From IMG/VR virus record IMGVR_UViG_3300046001_008485, positions 1 through 30,408 of that record: a stretch of 30,408 nt of DNA, one strand, 5' to 3'. Under the pieces are notes generated by a model that worked only from the letters and a program-made list of their open reading frames with translations, had not been told where the DNA came from and ran no database searches. Below, in pieces: positions 23,273-29,334 of this stretch. Positions within the stretch are counted from its first letter, which is position 1; the number at the start of each line of letters is the position of its first letter. Position numbers and translations under genes: made by a program. This DNA is from a virus.

Positions 23273-23452
23273 ATGAATCTAATAACGAAAAAGCAAAAAA
23301 GCAAAAAAGCAATTTTTCACTATAAAAATTATCAATTTGGCTTGCATCCTAATACGGTTGAGCTTTTGAAAAAAGAGAAGCAAAAGTCTAATTTAACGTG
23401 GAATCGTTTTTTCTATAAAATAATCAATCATTATATTAATACTAATCGCTAA
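23273..23452 (+). CDS. Ribbon-helix-helix-like small regulator, 59 aa
   Basis: A 59-residue basic protein. After a Lys-rich N-terminus (MNLITKKQKSKKA), a strand (IFHYKNYQFGLHP) leads into NTVELLKKEKQKSNLTWNRFFYKIINHYI, which has the helix-turn-helix rhythm of Arc/MetJ ribbon-helix-helix repressors. It is the first gene of the rightward early region and sits just beyond the structured RNA region, so it could regulate P2/P3 or the late operon. The Lys-Gln repeat (AAAAAGCAAAAAAGC) at its start is slippage-prone. Only a pattern-level match. Confidence 0.5.
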   Translation: MNLITKKQKSKKAIFHYKNYQFGLHPNTVELLKKEKQKSNLTWNRFFYKIINHYINTNR

Positions 23453-23470
23453 TTAATAACATTCATACAT

Positions 23471-23749
23471 ATGTCACCAATCAAGGATTTAACTAAGGAC
23501 AACTCAGAATCTAGCTTCGACAAGCTGATTAAGAGTAAGGTAATCAAGGTAATTAAAGATAAAGATCCTTGGAAGAAATTACCCAATCATAGTAGTAGAA
23601 GGCATAATGAGGCTTTTGACAAGAGATTAGTGAGAATTACGGCGAAAAAACAGCAAAAATCGATGAGAAGATACATCAAAAAAGCCTTAAAAAAAGAGGA
23701 GAAAGTAATCGAATTTATACCAGACTTTAAAATTAGCCCCTTGAAATAG
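23471..23749 (+). CDS. Small basic protein, 92 aa
   Basis: A 92-residue, strongly basic protein (begins MSPIKDLTKDNSESSFD) with clusters such as KSKVIKVIKDKDPWKKL and KKQQKSMRRYIKKALKKEEK. No domain is recognised; nucleic-acid binding or interaction with host RNA polymerase would suit an early phage protein. It is followed by a terminator that overlaps its last codons, so it forms a short transcript unit with the 23273 gene. Confidence 0.55.
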   Translation: MSPIKDLTKDNSESSFDKLIKSKVIKVIKDKDPWKKLPNHSSRRHNEAFDKRLVRITAKKQQKSMRRYIKKALKKEEKVIEFIPDFKISPLK

Positions 23750-23761
23750 GGGTCTTTTTTT
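23737..23761 (+). terminator. Terminator overlapping a stop codon
   Basis: CCCCT (23737-23741) pairs with AGGGG (23748-23752) around TGAAAT, followed by TC and seven Ts. The stop codon TAG (23747-23749) is in the hairpin. Confidence 0.85.
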
Positions 23762-23801
23762 CGTTTAAACAGTGGGTTTTTAAGCTTTTCTTGATAACCC
23801 G

Positions 23802-23830
23802 TTGACATTTAATCAATAGTAATATATAAT
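23802..23830 (+). promoter_or_regulatory. Promoter P3 (consensus sigma70-type)
   Basis: TTGACA (23802-23807) and TATAAT (23825-23830) are both perfect with a 17-base spacer, preceded by GATAACCCG. Start is at about 23837. It drives the early block beginning at 23976, with a leader of about 140 nt. Confidence 0.85.
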
Positions 23831-23845
23831 AGTATTATAGAAGAG

Positions 23846-23889
23846 TAAGAAAGGAAACAGTTAGAGCTTAGCTCAACGAACCATTCTTA
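23846..23889 (+). promoter_or_regulatory. Two-helix hairpin in the P3 leader
   Basis: TAAGAA (23846-23851) pairs with TTCTTA (23884-23889), then GG with CC across an A/A mismatch. After a 5/3 internal loop, GTT-A-GAGC (23860-23867) pairs with GCTCAAC (23871-23877) around TTA with one bulged A. It begins about 9 nt into the transcript. It could stabilise the mRNA 5' end or regulate translation; no riboswitch class is recognised. Confidence 0.55.
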
Positions 23890-23917
23890 TGAATCTATAC
23901 TAATAATTAAACTAGAA

Positions 23918-23971
23918 ATGTATTTAGCAAAAGCGGAGCTGGTAGCAAAACTTAATCCGCATAATAATTAA
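23918..23971 (+). CDS. Possible 17-aa leader peptide
   Basis: ATG at 23918 follows the local start signal TAATAATTAA and opens 17 codons (MYLAKAELVAKLNPHNN) ending 4 nt before the next start codon. The size is too small to judge. If translated it would couple to the 23976 gene. Confidence 0.25.
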   Translation: MYLAKAELVAKLNPHNN

Positions 23972-23975
23972 AATT

Positions 23976-24278
23976 ATGAATATTAAAAAATGGGTATTTG
24001 AAAAATGCGACAAAGGCGAATACATAAGCGACCAAGCTATTTGCGACTTCACTGAAAGCGAAAATAAATTTTATATCGTCCGAGAATACACGAGGCAATG
24101 GGAAAGACTAGAAAAACAAAAAATAGACTTTAAGTACATTAAAGAGAATAGAAATTTTACCCTAAACCATATCAGGAGAAAATACCTTGTAAGAGAAAAC
24201 GATTGGGAAGATAATTTATGGCAACCGATAACAAAAGAATATTTCGACTATTTAAATAAAATTTTAAACGAAGAATAA
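23976..24278 (+). CDS. Unknown early protein, 100 aa
   Basis: A 100-residue protein (begins MNIKKWVFEKCDKGEY) rich in aromatic and charged residues: YIVREYTRQWERLEKQKIDF and NHIRRKYLVRENDWEDNLW. No known domain. It is first in the P3 transcript and ends one base before the next start codon (TAATATG), so the two are coupled. Small acidic/aromatic early phage proteins often bind host targets; that remains a guess here. Confidence 0.5.
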   Translation: MNIKKWVFEKCDKGEYISDQAICDFTESENKFYIVREYTRQWERLEKQKIDFKYIKENRNFTLNHIRRKYLVRENDWEDNLWQPITKEYFDYLNKILNEE

Positions 24279-24279
24279 T

Positions 24280-24519
24280 ATGAATTGGCAAAAGTTAATA
24301 CAAATAAGAAAACTAACAAGAGAAGAAATTCAAAAATCAATTAAGGATCCAAAGTGGCAGACAATTCGCATCTCTATAAAAGGTAAGACTTTAAAAGAGA
24401 AATATGATATCTTAGAACGTTGGTATAAGACCTCAATTAATAAAGAAGCCTCCGAGATTCAGATAATAAATTATATTAATGCTTTAAAAAGAGGAGGTTT
24501 AATCAAGACTAAAAAGTAA
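24280..24519 (+). CDS. Unknown early protein, 79 aa
   Basis: A 79-residue basic helical protein. Residues 12-60 contain LTREEIQKSIKDPKWQTIRI and KTLKEKYDILERWYKTS, and the C-terminus has YINALKRGGLIK, with the feel of a small DNA-binding module (winged-helix-like end). It ends 3 nt before the -35 of P4, so it closes the P3 transcript unit. No family assigned. Confidence 0.5.
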   Translation: MNWQKLIQIRKLTREEIQKSIKDPKWQTIRISIKGKTLKEKYDILERWYKTSINKEASEIQIINYINALKRGGLIKTKK

Positions 24520-24522
24520 CGG

Positions 24523-24551
24523 TTGACATTTTATTAAAACTAATATACAAT
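24523..24551 (+). promoter_or_regulatory. Promoter P4, start codon at +1
   Basis: TTGACA (24523-24528), 17 bases, TACAAT (24546-24551). The ATG at 24558 is where transcription should start, so the mRNA would be leaderless. Confidence 0.75.
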
Positions 24552-24557
24552 AAAAAT

Positions 24558-24752
24558 ATGGGTAAAATAGAAATAAGTAGAGAGCAGTTTGAAGCTTATG
24601 AGGATTTAGTAAGAATAAAAAAAGAAGTAATGTTAGGTAGGATTTATTCAATTATAGATAAACTTGCAGAAGATTATCTAGTAGATATTGATAAGGATGA
24701 AATATTTGAGATTATGCGAAATTACGATAAGTACCAGAAGAAGTTCAATTGA
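24558..24752 (+). CDS. Small acidic helical protein, probably leaderless mRNA, 64 aa
   Basis: A 64-residue protein (begins MGKIEISREQFEAYEDLV) with long amphipathic helices (MLGRIYSIIDKLAEDYLV and KDEIFEIMRNYDKYQKKF). No domain recognised; the helical pattern would suit a dimeric regulator. Promoter P4 places the transcription start on the A of its ATG, so it has no room for any ribosome-binding leader. It ends in TGA, evidence that UGA is a stop here. Confidence 0.55.
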   Translation: MGKIEISREQFEAYEDLVRIKKEVMLGRIYSIIDKLAEDYLVDIDKDEIFEIMRNYDKYQKKFN

Positions 24753-24787
24753 CGAGCAGTGCCATTCTTAGGGTTTGGACTGTATGG

Positions 24788-24804
24788 GCTAGGGAAAACC
24801 TAGC
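24788..24804 (+). promoter_or_regulatory. Palindrome upstream of the winged-helix gene
   Basis: GCTAGG (24788-24793) and CCTAGC (24799-24804) form a perfect inverted repeat with a 5-base spacer, 27 nt before the 24831 gene. It could be the operator for that putative DNA-binding protein, or a small RNA hairpin. Confidence 0.4.
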
Positions 24805-24830
24805 AACTAACAATTATTATTTTTAAATAT

Positions 24831-25124
24831 ATGACTGAAGAAGAAAAAGACGAAATTGAATATCTAAGAGATGAACAATCAGAATCCGAAGTAAATGAAA
24901 TTATTGAAGAGACTGTTGTAACCAGAAAACAAGTTTTAGAAATTTCTAGTAAATTTCTAAAAGATTGGGGCAAGAGTCCAAGTATGGGATTTATTGCTGG
25001 CCAAATTAGACCGATTGTGACAGTTGAAAGGGTTAGGCAGATTATTAGAGGTCTTGAGGCTGAAGGAATCATCGAAAGGATCCCTGGCAATAAATATTAC
25101 AAAGGATTTACAATTAAAGGTTAA
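24831..25124 (+). CDS. Winged-helix DNA-binding protein, LexA-N-terminus-like, 97 aa
   Basis: After an acidic N-terminus (MTEEEKDEIEYLRDEQ), residues 37-95 read like the N-terminal domain of LexA: KDWGKSPSMGFIAGQIR, TVERVRQIIRGLEAEGIIER, then a hairpin wing (GNKYYKGFTI). There is no LexA-type autocleavage domain, so it would be a plain regulator. A palindrome lies 27 nt upstream. It probably controls early or late transcription; its target is unknown. Confidence 0.6.
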   Translation: MTEEEKDEIEYLRDEQSESEVNEIIEETVVTRKQVLEISSKFLKDWGKSPSMGFIAGQIRPIVTVERVRQIIRGLEAEGIIERIPGNKYYKGFTIKG

Positions 25125-25142
25125 TTATTAATTTTCAATACA

Positions 25143-25220
25143 ATGAAAAAGACAGTTAAAAAAGTTGCTCCTAAAAAAGTAGCTCCAAAAAAGGTAGTAG
25201 CGAAAGGAAAGAAAAAATAG
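25143..25220 (+). CDS. Lys-rich micropeptide, 25 aa, histone-tail-like
   Basis: ATG 25143 opens 25 codons made almost wholly of Lys, Val, Ala and Pro, with the repeat KKVAPKK twice. Twelve lysines make it extremely basic, resembling the C-terminal tails of histone H1-like bacterial proteins. The start follows TTAATTATTAATTTTC, the usual local signal. It could condense DNA or bind RNA. It is too short to exclude chance, but the codon-varied repeats (AAA/AAG, GCT/GCG) suggest selection on protein. Confidence 0.5.
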   Translation: MKKTVKKVAPKKVAPKKVVAKGKKK

Positions 25221-25230
25221 TTTGCTTCTT

Positions 25231-25263
25231 TAGATCGAGTGCGCTGTCTCTTCACTTGATCTA
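25231..25263 (+). promoter_or_regulatory. 11-bp hairpin upstream of the nuclease gene
   Basis: TAGATCGAGTG (25231-25241) pairs with CACTTGATCTA (25253-25263), 11 pairs with one G-U, around an 11-nt loop. No T-tract follows, so it is not a standard terminator. It may be an RNA stabiliser, processing site or operator. Confidence 0.55.
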
Positions 25264-25293
25264 AGATAACTAAATTATTAATGAAAAAATCCT

Positions 25294-26247
25294 ATGAAAA
25301 AAGAAATTATTGAGATTGATAAATCTCGAGGCGTCTATCAGATTACCACAACAGATGAAAGATGGTATACAGAAACTGAAACTAATACTGAAACTGGTTT
25401 ACCGTTTTTCAAATTTATCCCCTCGGTAACTTGGATCACCTCCTATGTTTATAAAGGGGTTGAGTTTTATAAGTGGCTAGCATCAAAGGGTTGGGATGAA
25501 GCAGAGGCTATTAAATCCGAAGCGGGTGATAAAGGATCTAAGATTCATAATGCAGTTGATCAATTAATTAAAGGTGGTACTATTAAAATGGAAGATAAGT
25601 TTAATAATATTAATACAGATAATCCAGAAGATTTAAAGCCAGAAGAATATAGTGCGGTCAATTCTTTTGTTAGATGGTATAATGAAGTTAAGCCAGAATT
25701 TATTCTAAATGAAACGACTGTAATTTCAAAGGAATTTAATTTTGCAGGCACAGTTGATTGTGTTGCTAAAATTGGAGATCAGATTTGGATTATTGACTGG
25801 AAATCTTCTCAGTATATTTGGCCTAGTATGGAAGCTCAAATTTCAGCGTATAAACAAGCCTTTAAAGAAATGGGTCGTAATACTACGGGTATTAAATTAG
25901 CAGTGTTACAGCTCGGATATAAGAAGAATAAGCGCGGTTACAAGTTTACAGAGATTGAAGATAAATTCGAAGATCTATTTTTACCGGCACGTAAGTTTTG
26001 GGAGTCAGCTACTAAAAATCAATCACCAAAACAATATGAATTACCATTAGAGCTGAGCTTGAATTTACCTAAACTAGAAATGCCTAAAGATATAGCTAAG
26101 ATGGATACAGTTGTAATTGATTCTGAAAATCCTCCAACACCTATAACTACAATTCTTCCTGAAATAGAAATAGGTGACAAAAAAGTAGCCACAGTCGATG
26201 AAGTTATAGTTAAGCCAAAGAAGAAATATAAATCTAAGAAAAAATAA
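25294..26247 (+). CDS. PD-(D/E)XK nuclease, RecB/Cas4-like, 317 aa
   Basis: A phage exonuclease of the RecB-like superfamily. Motifs: GSKIH (81-85, His85), FAGTVDCVAKIG (Asp155), IWIIDWKSS (Asp168, Lys170) and MEAQISAYKQAF (Gln182, Tyr186). The last 100 residues are Pro/Ile-rich and then Lys-rich (KPKKKYKSKKK), a disordered basic tail. It probably resects DNA ends for recombination or replication, fitting the SSB-like gene further on. Cys residues of a Cas4-type iron-sulfur cluster are absent. An in-frame-shifted ATG at 25279 opens only ten codons and is ignored. Confidence 0.75.
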   Translation: MKKEIIEIDKSRGVYQITTTDERWYTETETNTETGLPFFKFIPSVTWITSYVYKGVEFYKWLASKGWDEAEAIKSEAGDKGSKIHNAVDQLIKGGTIKMEDKFNNINTDNPEDLKPEEYSAVNSFVRWYNEVKPEFILNETTVISKEFNFAGTVDCVAKIGDQIWIIDWKSSQYIWPSMEAQISAYKQAFKEMGRNTTGIKLAVLQLGYKKNKRGYKFTEIEDKFEDLFLPARKFWESATKNQSPKQYELPLELSLNLPKLEMPKDIAKMDTVVIDSENPPTPITTILPEIEIGDKKVATVDEVIVKPKKKYKSKKK

Positions 26248-26248
26248 T

Positions 26249-26377
26249 ATGAGCAACTATTATATTTCAAATTGTTGTGGCGCGCAAGTAGCTGAAATAG
26301 ATGTAGAGACTAATGAAGGGAGATGTCTGGATTGTAAGGAGATGTGTGAATTAGAAGTAGTAATTGATAATGAATAA
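26249..26377 (+). CDS. Small zinc-ribbon protein, 42 aa
   Basis: ATG 26249 is one base after the nuclease stop (TAATATG). The protein (MSNYYISNCCGAQVAEID) has CCGA near the start and CLDCKEMC (Cys26, 29, 33) later, the pattern of small phage zinc ribbons with a CC-G-A knuckle. Likely nucleic-acid or protein binding; role unknown. Confidence 0.6.
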   Translation: MSNYYISNCCGAQVAEIDVETNEGRCLDCKEMCELEVVIDNE

Positions 26378-26381
26378 TAAT

Positions 26382-26492
26382 ATGGGATGTGCGTGGTTTA
26401 TTTTAATAGGTTGTGTAATCTGGCTTTGTTGTCTTTTTCCATGGCTGATATTAGTATTAATTATATTATTAATAATTGGATCGGCTAATTAA
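26382..26492 (+). CDS. Hydrophobic 36-aa peptide
   Basis: A 36-residue single hydrophobic stretch (MGCAWFILIGCVIWLCC, then a Leu/Ile-rich end) with four cysteines, including a CC pair. It has the correct TAATAATATG start signal. A membrane peptide is certain if it is expressed; a role in envelope alteration or exclusion is speculation. Confidence 0.45.
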   Translation: MGCAWFILIGCVIWLCCLFPWLILVLIILLIIGSAN

Positions 26493-26497
26493 ATTAT

Positions 26498-26656
26498 ATG
26501 CCAGGAATAAAACCTAAAACTCCTTCTTCTAGATTAAGATCAATAATTTACATCTACTGGGAACAAAATCTAAAAGATAAGTATATTAAATTTGATGATT
26601 ATTATAAAATGGTTATAGAAACTTTTATAGTAAGAATTAAAAAGAGATTAAAATAA
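26498..26656 (+). CDS. Small basic protein, 52 aa
   Basis: A 52-residue protein (MPGIKPKTPSSRLRSIIY) with an aromatic helix (IYWEQNLKDKYIKFDDYYK) and a basic end (VRIKKRLK). It starts 5 nt after the previous stop with an A/T-rich signal. No family recognised. It shares the MPG start with the next gene; that may be chance. Confidence 0.45.
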   Translation: MPGIKPKTPSSRLRSIIYIYWEQNLKDKYIKFDDYYKMVIETFIVRIKKRLK

Positions 26657-26686
26657 TCAATTAATAATTATTTAAAGAACAAATTT

Positions 26687-27391
26687 ATGCCAGGAACAAT
26701 GTTTGGAGAGAGAAAAACTTATCTCTCAATCGTACAAGGAAGATTAAGACAGAAGGTAGATGAAGGAACAGTAGGTGCAGAGAAGCGCGAATACGAGCTT
26801 AAAAATGGAACAAAAGGCTCTAAATGGGAGTTAGTTTATAAGTCGTGGGATGGAATTATAGAAGATTTAAGATTAAAGGATGGTGATTTTGGAGAAGTAC
26901 TTGAAGTAGTTTTTCAAGATGCTATCTTGACAGTAGGAGTTGACTCAAGATATTTCGATGATATTATTAAGAAACTAATGAATATTGATATCAATCAGAA
27001 GGTAGTTTTATCTCCTTATGACTTTGAATCCGATGGTAAGAAAAGACAAGGCATGACAGTTTATCAATTTGATAAAGTATCGAGTTACTATGAAGATGAT
27101 AAGAAAAAAACTATTAATGGATTACCTCCTTTTCCAGAAAATTGGAAGACTTACAAGAAGGATGATTGGAAACTATACTCACTAACTGTTAAGAAATTTC
27201 TTAAAGGTGAGATCGCTAAAATTACTGCTAAAATTGAAAGACCTGTTATAGTTACAACTGAAGAAGTAGATGAGATGCAGGACAGCTTAGATGATTTTCT
27301 AGCACCAGAGCCAGATGATTCTGAAATTAAAGCTGATGAAATTGTAGATATTCCTGAGGATAAAATAACTAGTACCGATCAACCTTTTTAA
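26687..27391 (+). CDS. SSB-like single-stranded DNA-binding protein, 234 aa
   Basis: The first 130 residues are beta-rich with conserved-looking aromatic and charged positions (YLSIVQGRLRQKVDEG, KWELVYKSWDGIIEDLRL, GEVLEVVFQDAILTVGVD, YDFESDGKKRQGMTVYQFD), the look of an OB-fold. Residues 195-234 are acidic and disordered and end in DQPF, like the SSB tip that recruits partner enzymes (canonical DDIPF). It probably coats ssDNA during replication or recombination next to the exonuclease. OB-fold identity is inference. Confidence 0.5.
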   Translation: MPGTMFGERKTYLSIVQGRLRQKVDEGTVGAEKREYELKNGTKGSKWELVYKSWDGIIEDLRLKDGDFGEVLEVVFQDAILTVGVDSRYFDDIIKKLMNIDINQKVVLSPYDFESDGKKRQGMTVYQFDKVSSYYEDDKKKTINGLPPFPENWKTYKKDDWKLYSLTVKKFLKGEIAKITAKIERPVIVTTEEVDEMQDSLDDFLAPEPDDSEIKADEIVDIPEDKITSTDQPF

Positions 27392-27408
27392 TTATTAAAT
27401 TTAAATTT

Positions 27409-27618
27409 ATGGATAATAAAATAGAAGAAGAAGTAGGAGAAGTAGTAAAAATAGCTTCATATAAAATCTGTTTACGAAGTGGAAAAACGATAATTATTTC
27501 TCAAAAGGATTATCTTAGAATATCAAATGATCTAAAAACAGGTATAGTCCATTGGATTCAAGTTGGATCTGAAGTCGGACCATTAATTAATGCAGCCAAT
27601 ATCGAAGTAATTGAATAA
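27409..27618 (+). CDS. Small unknown protein, 69 aa
   Basis: A 69-residue protein (MDNKIEEEVGEVVKIASYK) with a beta pattern (KTIIISQKDYLRISN, VHWIQVGSEVGPLIN), likely one small barrel. It ends 4 nt before queD, so it belongs to the preQ0 operon or to the DNA-replication genes upstream. No function recognised. Confidence 0.5.
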   Translation: MDNKIEEEVGEVVKIASYKICLRSGKTIIISQKDYLRISNDLKTGIVHWIQVGSEVGPLINAANIEVIE

Positions 27619-27622
27619 TTAT

Positions 27623-27973
27623 ATGTACACATTAAAACTAACACATAGCTTCTCAGCAGCACATCAACTAACTCACGCATATTCAAAAGAGTGTAATGAT
27701 TTCAAGCACGGACATAATTGGAAAGTAGTCGTAAAAATTCGATCCTACAAATTAGTAAATGGAATGGTAGTTGATTTTAAAAAAGTGAAAGAAGTAATTA
27801 ATAAATTAGATCATAAAGACTTAAATATTATTTTAGATTTTGAGCCTACTGCGGAAAATCTAGCTAAATATCTTTATGATGAAATAATGAAATTAGGATT
27901 AGAAGATAATTTGTGGATGATTGAACTTACTATTTGGGAGGCAGATAATGCTTCGATAAGATATGAAATCTAA
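27623..27973 (+). CDS. queD: QueD, 6-carboxytetrahydropterin synthase, 116 aa
   Basis: Converts dihydroneopterin triphosphate to 6-carboxytetrahydropterin, the second step to preQ0. Zinc ligands are His14 (FSAAH) and His29, His31 (HGHNW). Catalytic Cys24 lies in ECNDFKHGH, with four residues before HGH rather than the usual three. VVDF, the catalytic Asp-His (KLDHKDLN, His64), PTAEN and the substrate-binding IWEAD (Glu107) complete the family. The ATG at 27623 is chosen over a TTG at 27611. It overlaps the next gene by 11 nt. Confidence 0.88.
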   Translation: MYTLKLTHSFSAAHQLTHAYSKECNDFKHGHNWKVVVKIRSYKLVNGMVVDFKKVKEVINKLDHKDLNIILDFEPTAENLAKYLYDEIMKLGLEDNLWMIELTIWEADNASIRYEI

Positions 27974-28133
27974 TAAATATTTCAGTACTCATACTGAAAT
28001 TAGTTTTATTAAAAGTATAGTAAGAATTATTGGATTTATTGCAGTAGCTTGTGGAAATATAATCAGCGGCTCGATAATATTAATAGTCGCTGAAATAATT
28101 GGCATAATTGAAGAATTATATGAAAGTAAATGA
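27963..28133 (+). CDS. Small membrane protein between queD and queE, 56 aa
   Basis: A 56-residue protein with hydrophobic segment (FIAVACGNIISGSIILIVAE, about 25-44) and a basic, polar N-terminus (MKSNKYFSTHTEISF). It overlaps queD by 11 nt and queE by 14 nt, so it sits tightly inside the preQ0 operon. Insertion of a membrane peptide there is unusual; it may be unrelated to the pathway. A preQ0-type transporter would be much longer. Confidence 0.5.
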   Translation: MKSNKYFSTHTEISFIKSIVRIIGFIAVACGNIISGSIILIVAEIIGIIEELYESK

Positions 28134-28770
28134 AGTGTTTTTTGGAATTCAAGGAGAAGGAAAATCAGCAGGCGAGCTTAAATTATTCATTAGATTTAGT
28201 GGTTGTAATTTAAAATGTAGTTTCTGTGATACAAAATATCATGTCGAGAGCCATGAACTAACCGAGAAGGATAAGGCTTTAATGAAACATCATAGTCATT
28301 GGTGTATTACAGGAGGTGAGCCTCAATTATACCAAAAAGAAATAAACGAATTGATTAAAAAATACGAACCACAATCAATAGAGATTGAGACTAATGGCAC
28401 AATCCCTTCTAATGAATTAGATCCTTACGCACATAACTACGATTGTTTAATTAGCTATAATGTTTCACCAAAAGAACTCCGATTTCAACCAGCTGGGAAA
28501 GATTCAACTCCTTATCTACTAAAAACTCTAAATCCTGTATTAGCTATTGTTAAATTTGTCTATTCTGACAAAGAGAGTGAAAAGTTTATTCAAAAAACTA
28601 TAAAAGAATATAGTATTCCAAATGAGATAGTGTGGATTATGGCAGAAGGTAAAACTAAAAAAGAACAAGAAAAAAAAGCAAAAGAAGTTTGGAATTACTG
28701 TACTAAGAAGGGATATAATTTTTCACCTCGTCTTCATGTTATGACTTGGGATATTAAAAAAGGAGTATAA
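28120..28770 (+). CDS. queE: QueE, 7-carboxy-7-deazaguanine synthase, 216 aa
   Basis: A radical SAM enzyme making 7-carboxy-7-deazaguanine, step three to preQ0. FFGIQGEG (7-14) is the QueE opening motif. The cluster cysteines are 29, 33 and 36 in GCNLKCSFC (C-x3-C-x2-C). TGGEP (64-68) binds SAM. The later EIETNGT, NVSPKE and LHVMTW segments match the family. Length 216 is typical. ATG 28120 is preferred to TTG 28108. It is followed by folE after 17 nt. Confidence 0.9.
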   Translation: MKVNEVFFGIQGEGKSAGELKLFIRFSGCNLKCSFCDTKYHVESHELTEKDKALMKHHSHWCITGGEPQLYQKEINELIKKYEPQSIEIETNGTIPSNELDPYAHNYDCLISYNVSPKELRFQPAGKDSTPYLLKTLNPVLAIVKFVYSDKESEKFIQKTIKEYSIPNEIVWIMAEGKTKKEQEKKAKEVWNYCTKKGYNFSPRLHVMTWDIKKGV

Positions 28771-28787
28771 TTATTAAATAAAAATAT

Positions 28788-29333
28788 ATGAAAGAAGCCG
28801 TCAAAAAAATCTTAAAATGTAATGGAGAGAATTGTGATCGCGAAGGTTTAAAAGAAACCCCAGAGCGAGTAGAGAAAGCCAATAAAGAGTTGTTTAATGG
28901 CTACAATATGGATGTTAAGCTAACAGCTTTTAAAGAGCACTGTGATCAGATTATTATGTTGAAGAATATTGAATTCTACTCAACATGCGAGCATCATACA
29001 ATTCCTTTTTATGGTAGAGCGCATATCGCTTATATCCCAAATGGAAAAGTATTAGGGATTTCAAAGTTAGCGAGACTCTTAGATAAGCATGCAAATCGTT
29101 ATCAAATTCAAGAGAGAATGACCGAAGATATTGTGAAAGAGATCGCTGAGGCATTAGGAGATCATTTCGGGGTAGCCATCGTAGTAGAAGGAATCCATCT
29201 TTGTATGAGAGCACGAGGAGTTAAAAAACAAAATTCTGTTATGGTGACCGCTAAGATGACAGGGAAGTTTTTCGAGAATGTCCATACAAGAGCTGAGTTT
29301 TATAGTCTAATTAATACACCTAATTTTAACTAA
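28788..29333 (+). CDS. folE: FolE, GTP cyclohydrolase I, 181 aa
   Basis: First enzyme of the pathway: GTP to dihydroneopterin triphosphate. REGLKETPERV (18-28), STCEHHTIPFYG with zinc ligands Cys67 and His70, GISKLARLLDKHANRYQIQERMT and HLCMRARGV with Cys139 are all present, as in type IA enzymes. Length is normal. It starts after TAATTATTAAATAAAAATAT and is followed one base later by queC. Confidence 0.92.
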   Translation: MKEAVKKILKCNGENCDREGLKETPERVEKANKELFNGYNMDVKLTAFKEHCDQIIMLKNIEFYSTCEHHTIPFYGRAHIAYIPNGKVLGISKLARLLDKHANRYQIQERMTEDIVKEIAEALGDHFGVAIVVEGIHLCMRARGVKKQNSVMVTAKMTGKFFENVHTRAEFYSLINTPNFN

Positions 29334-29334
29334 T

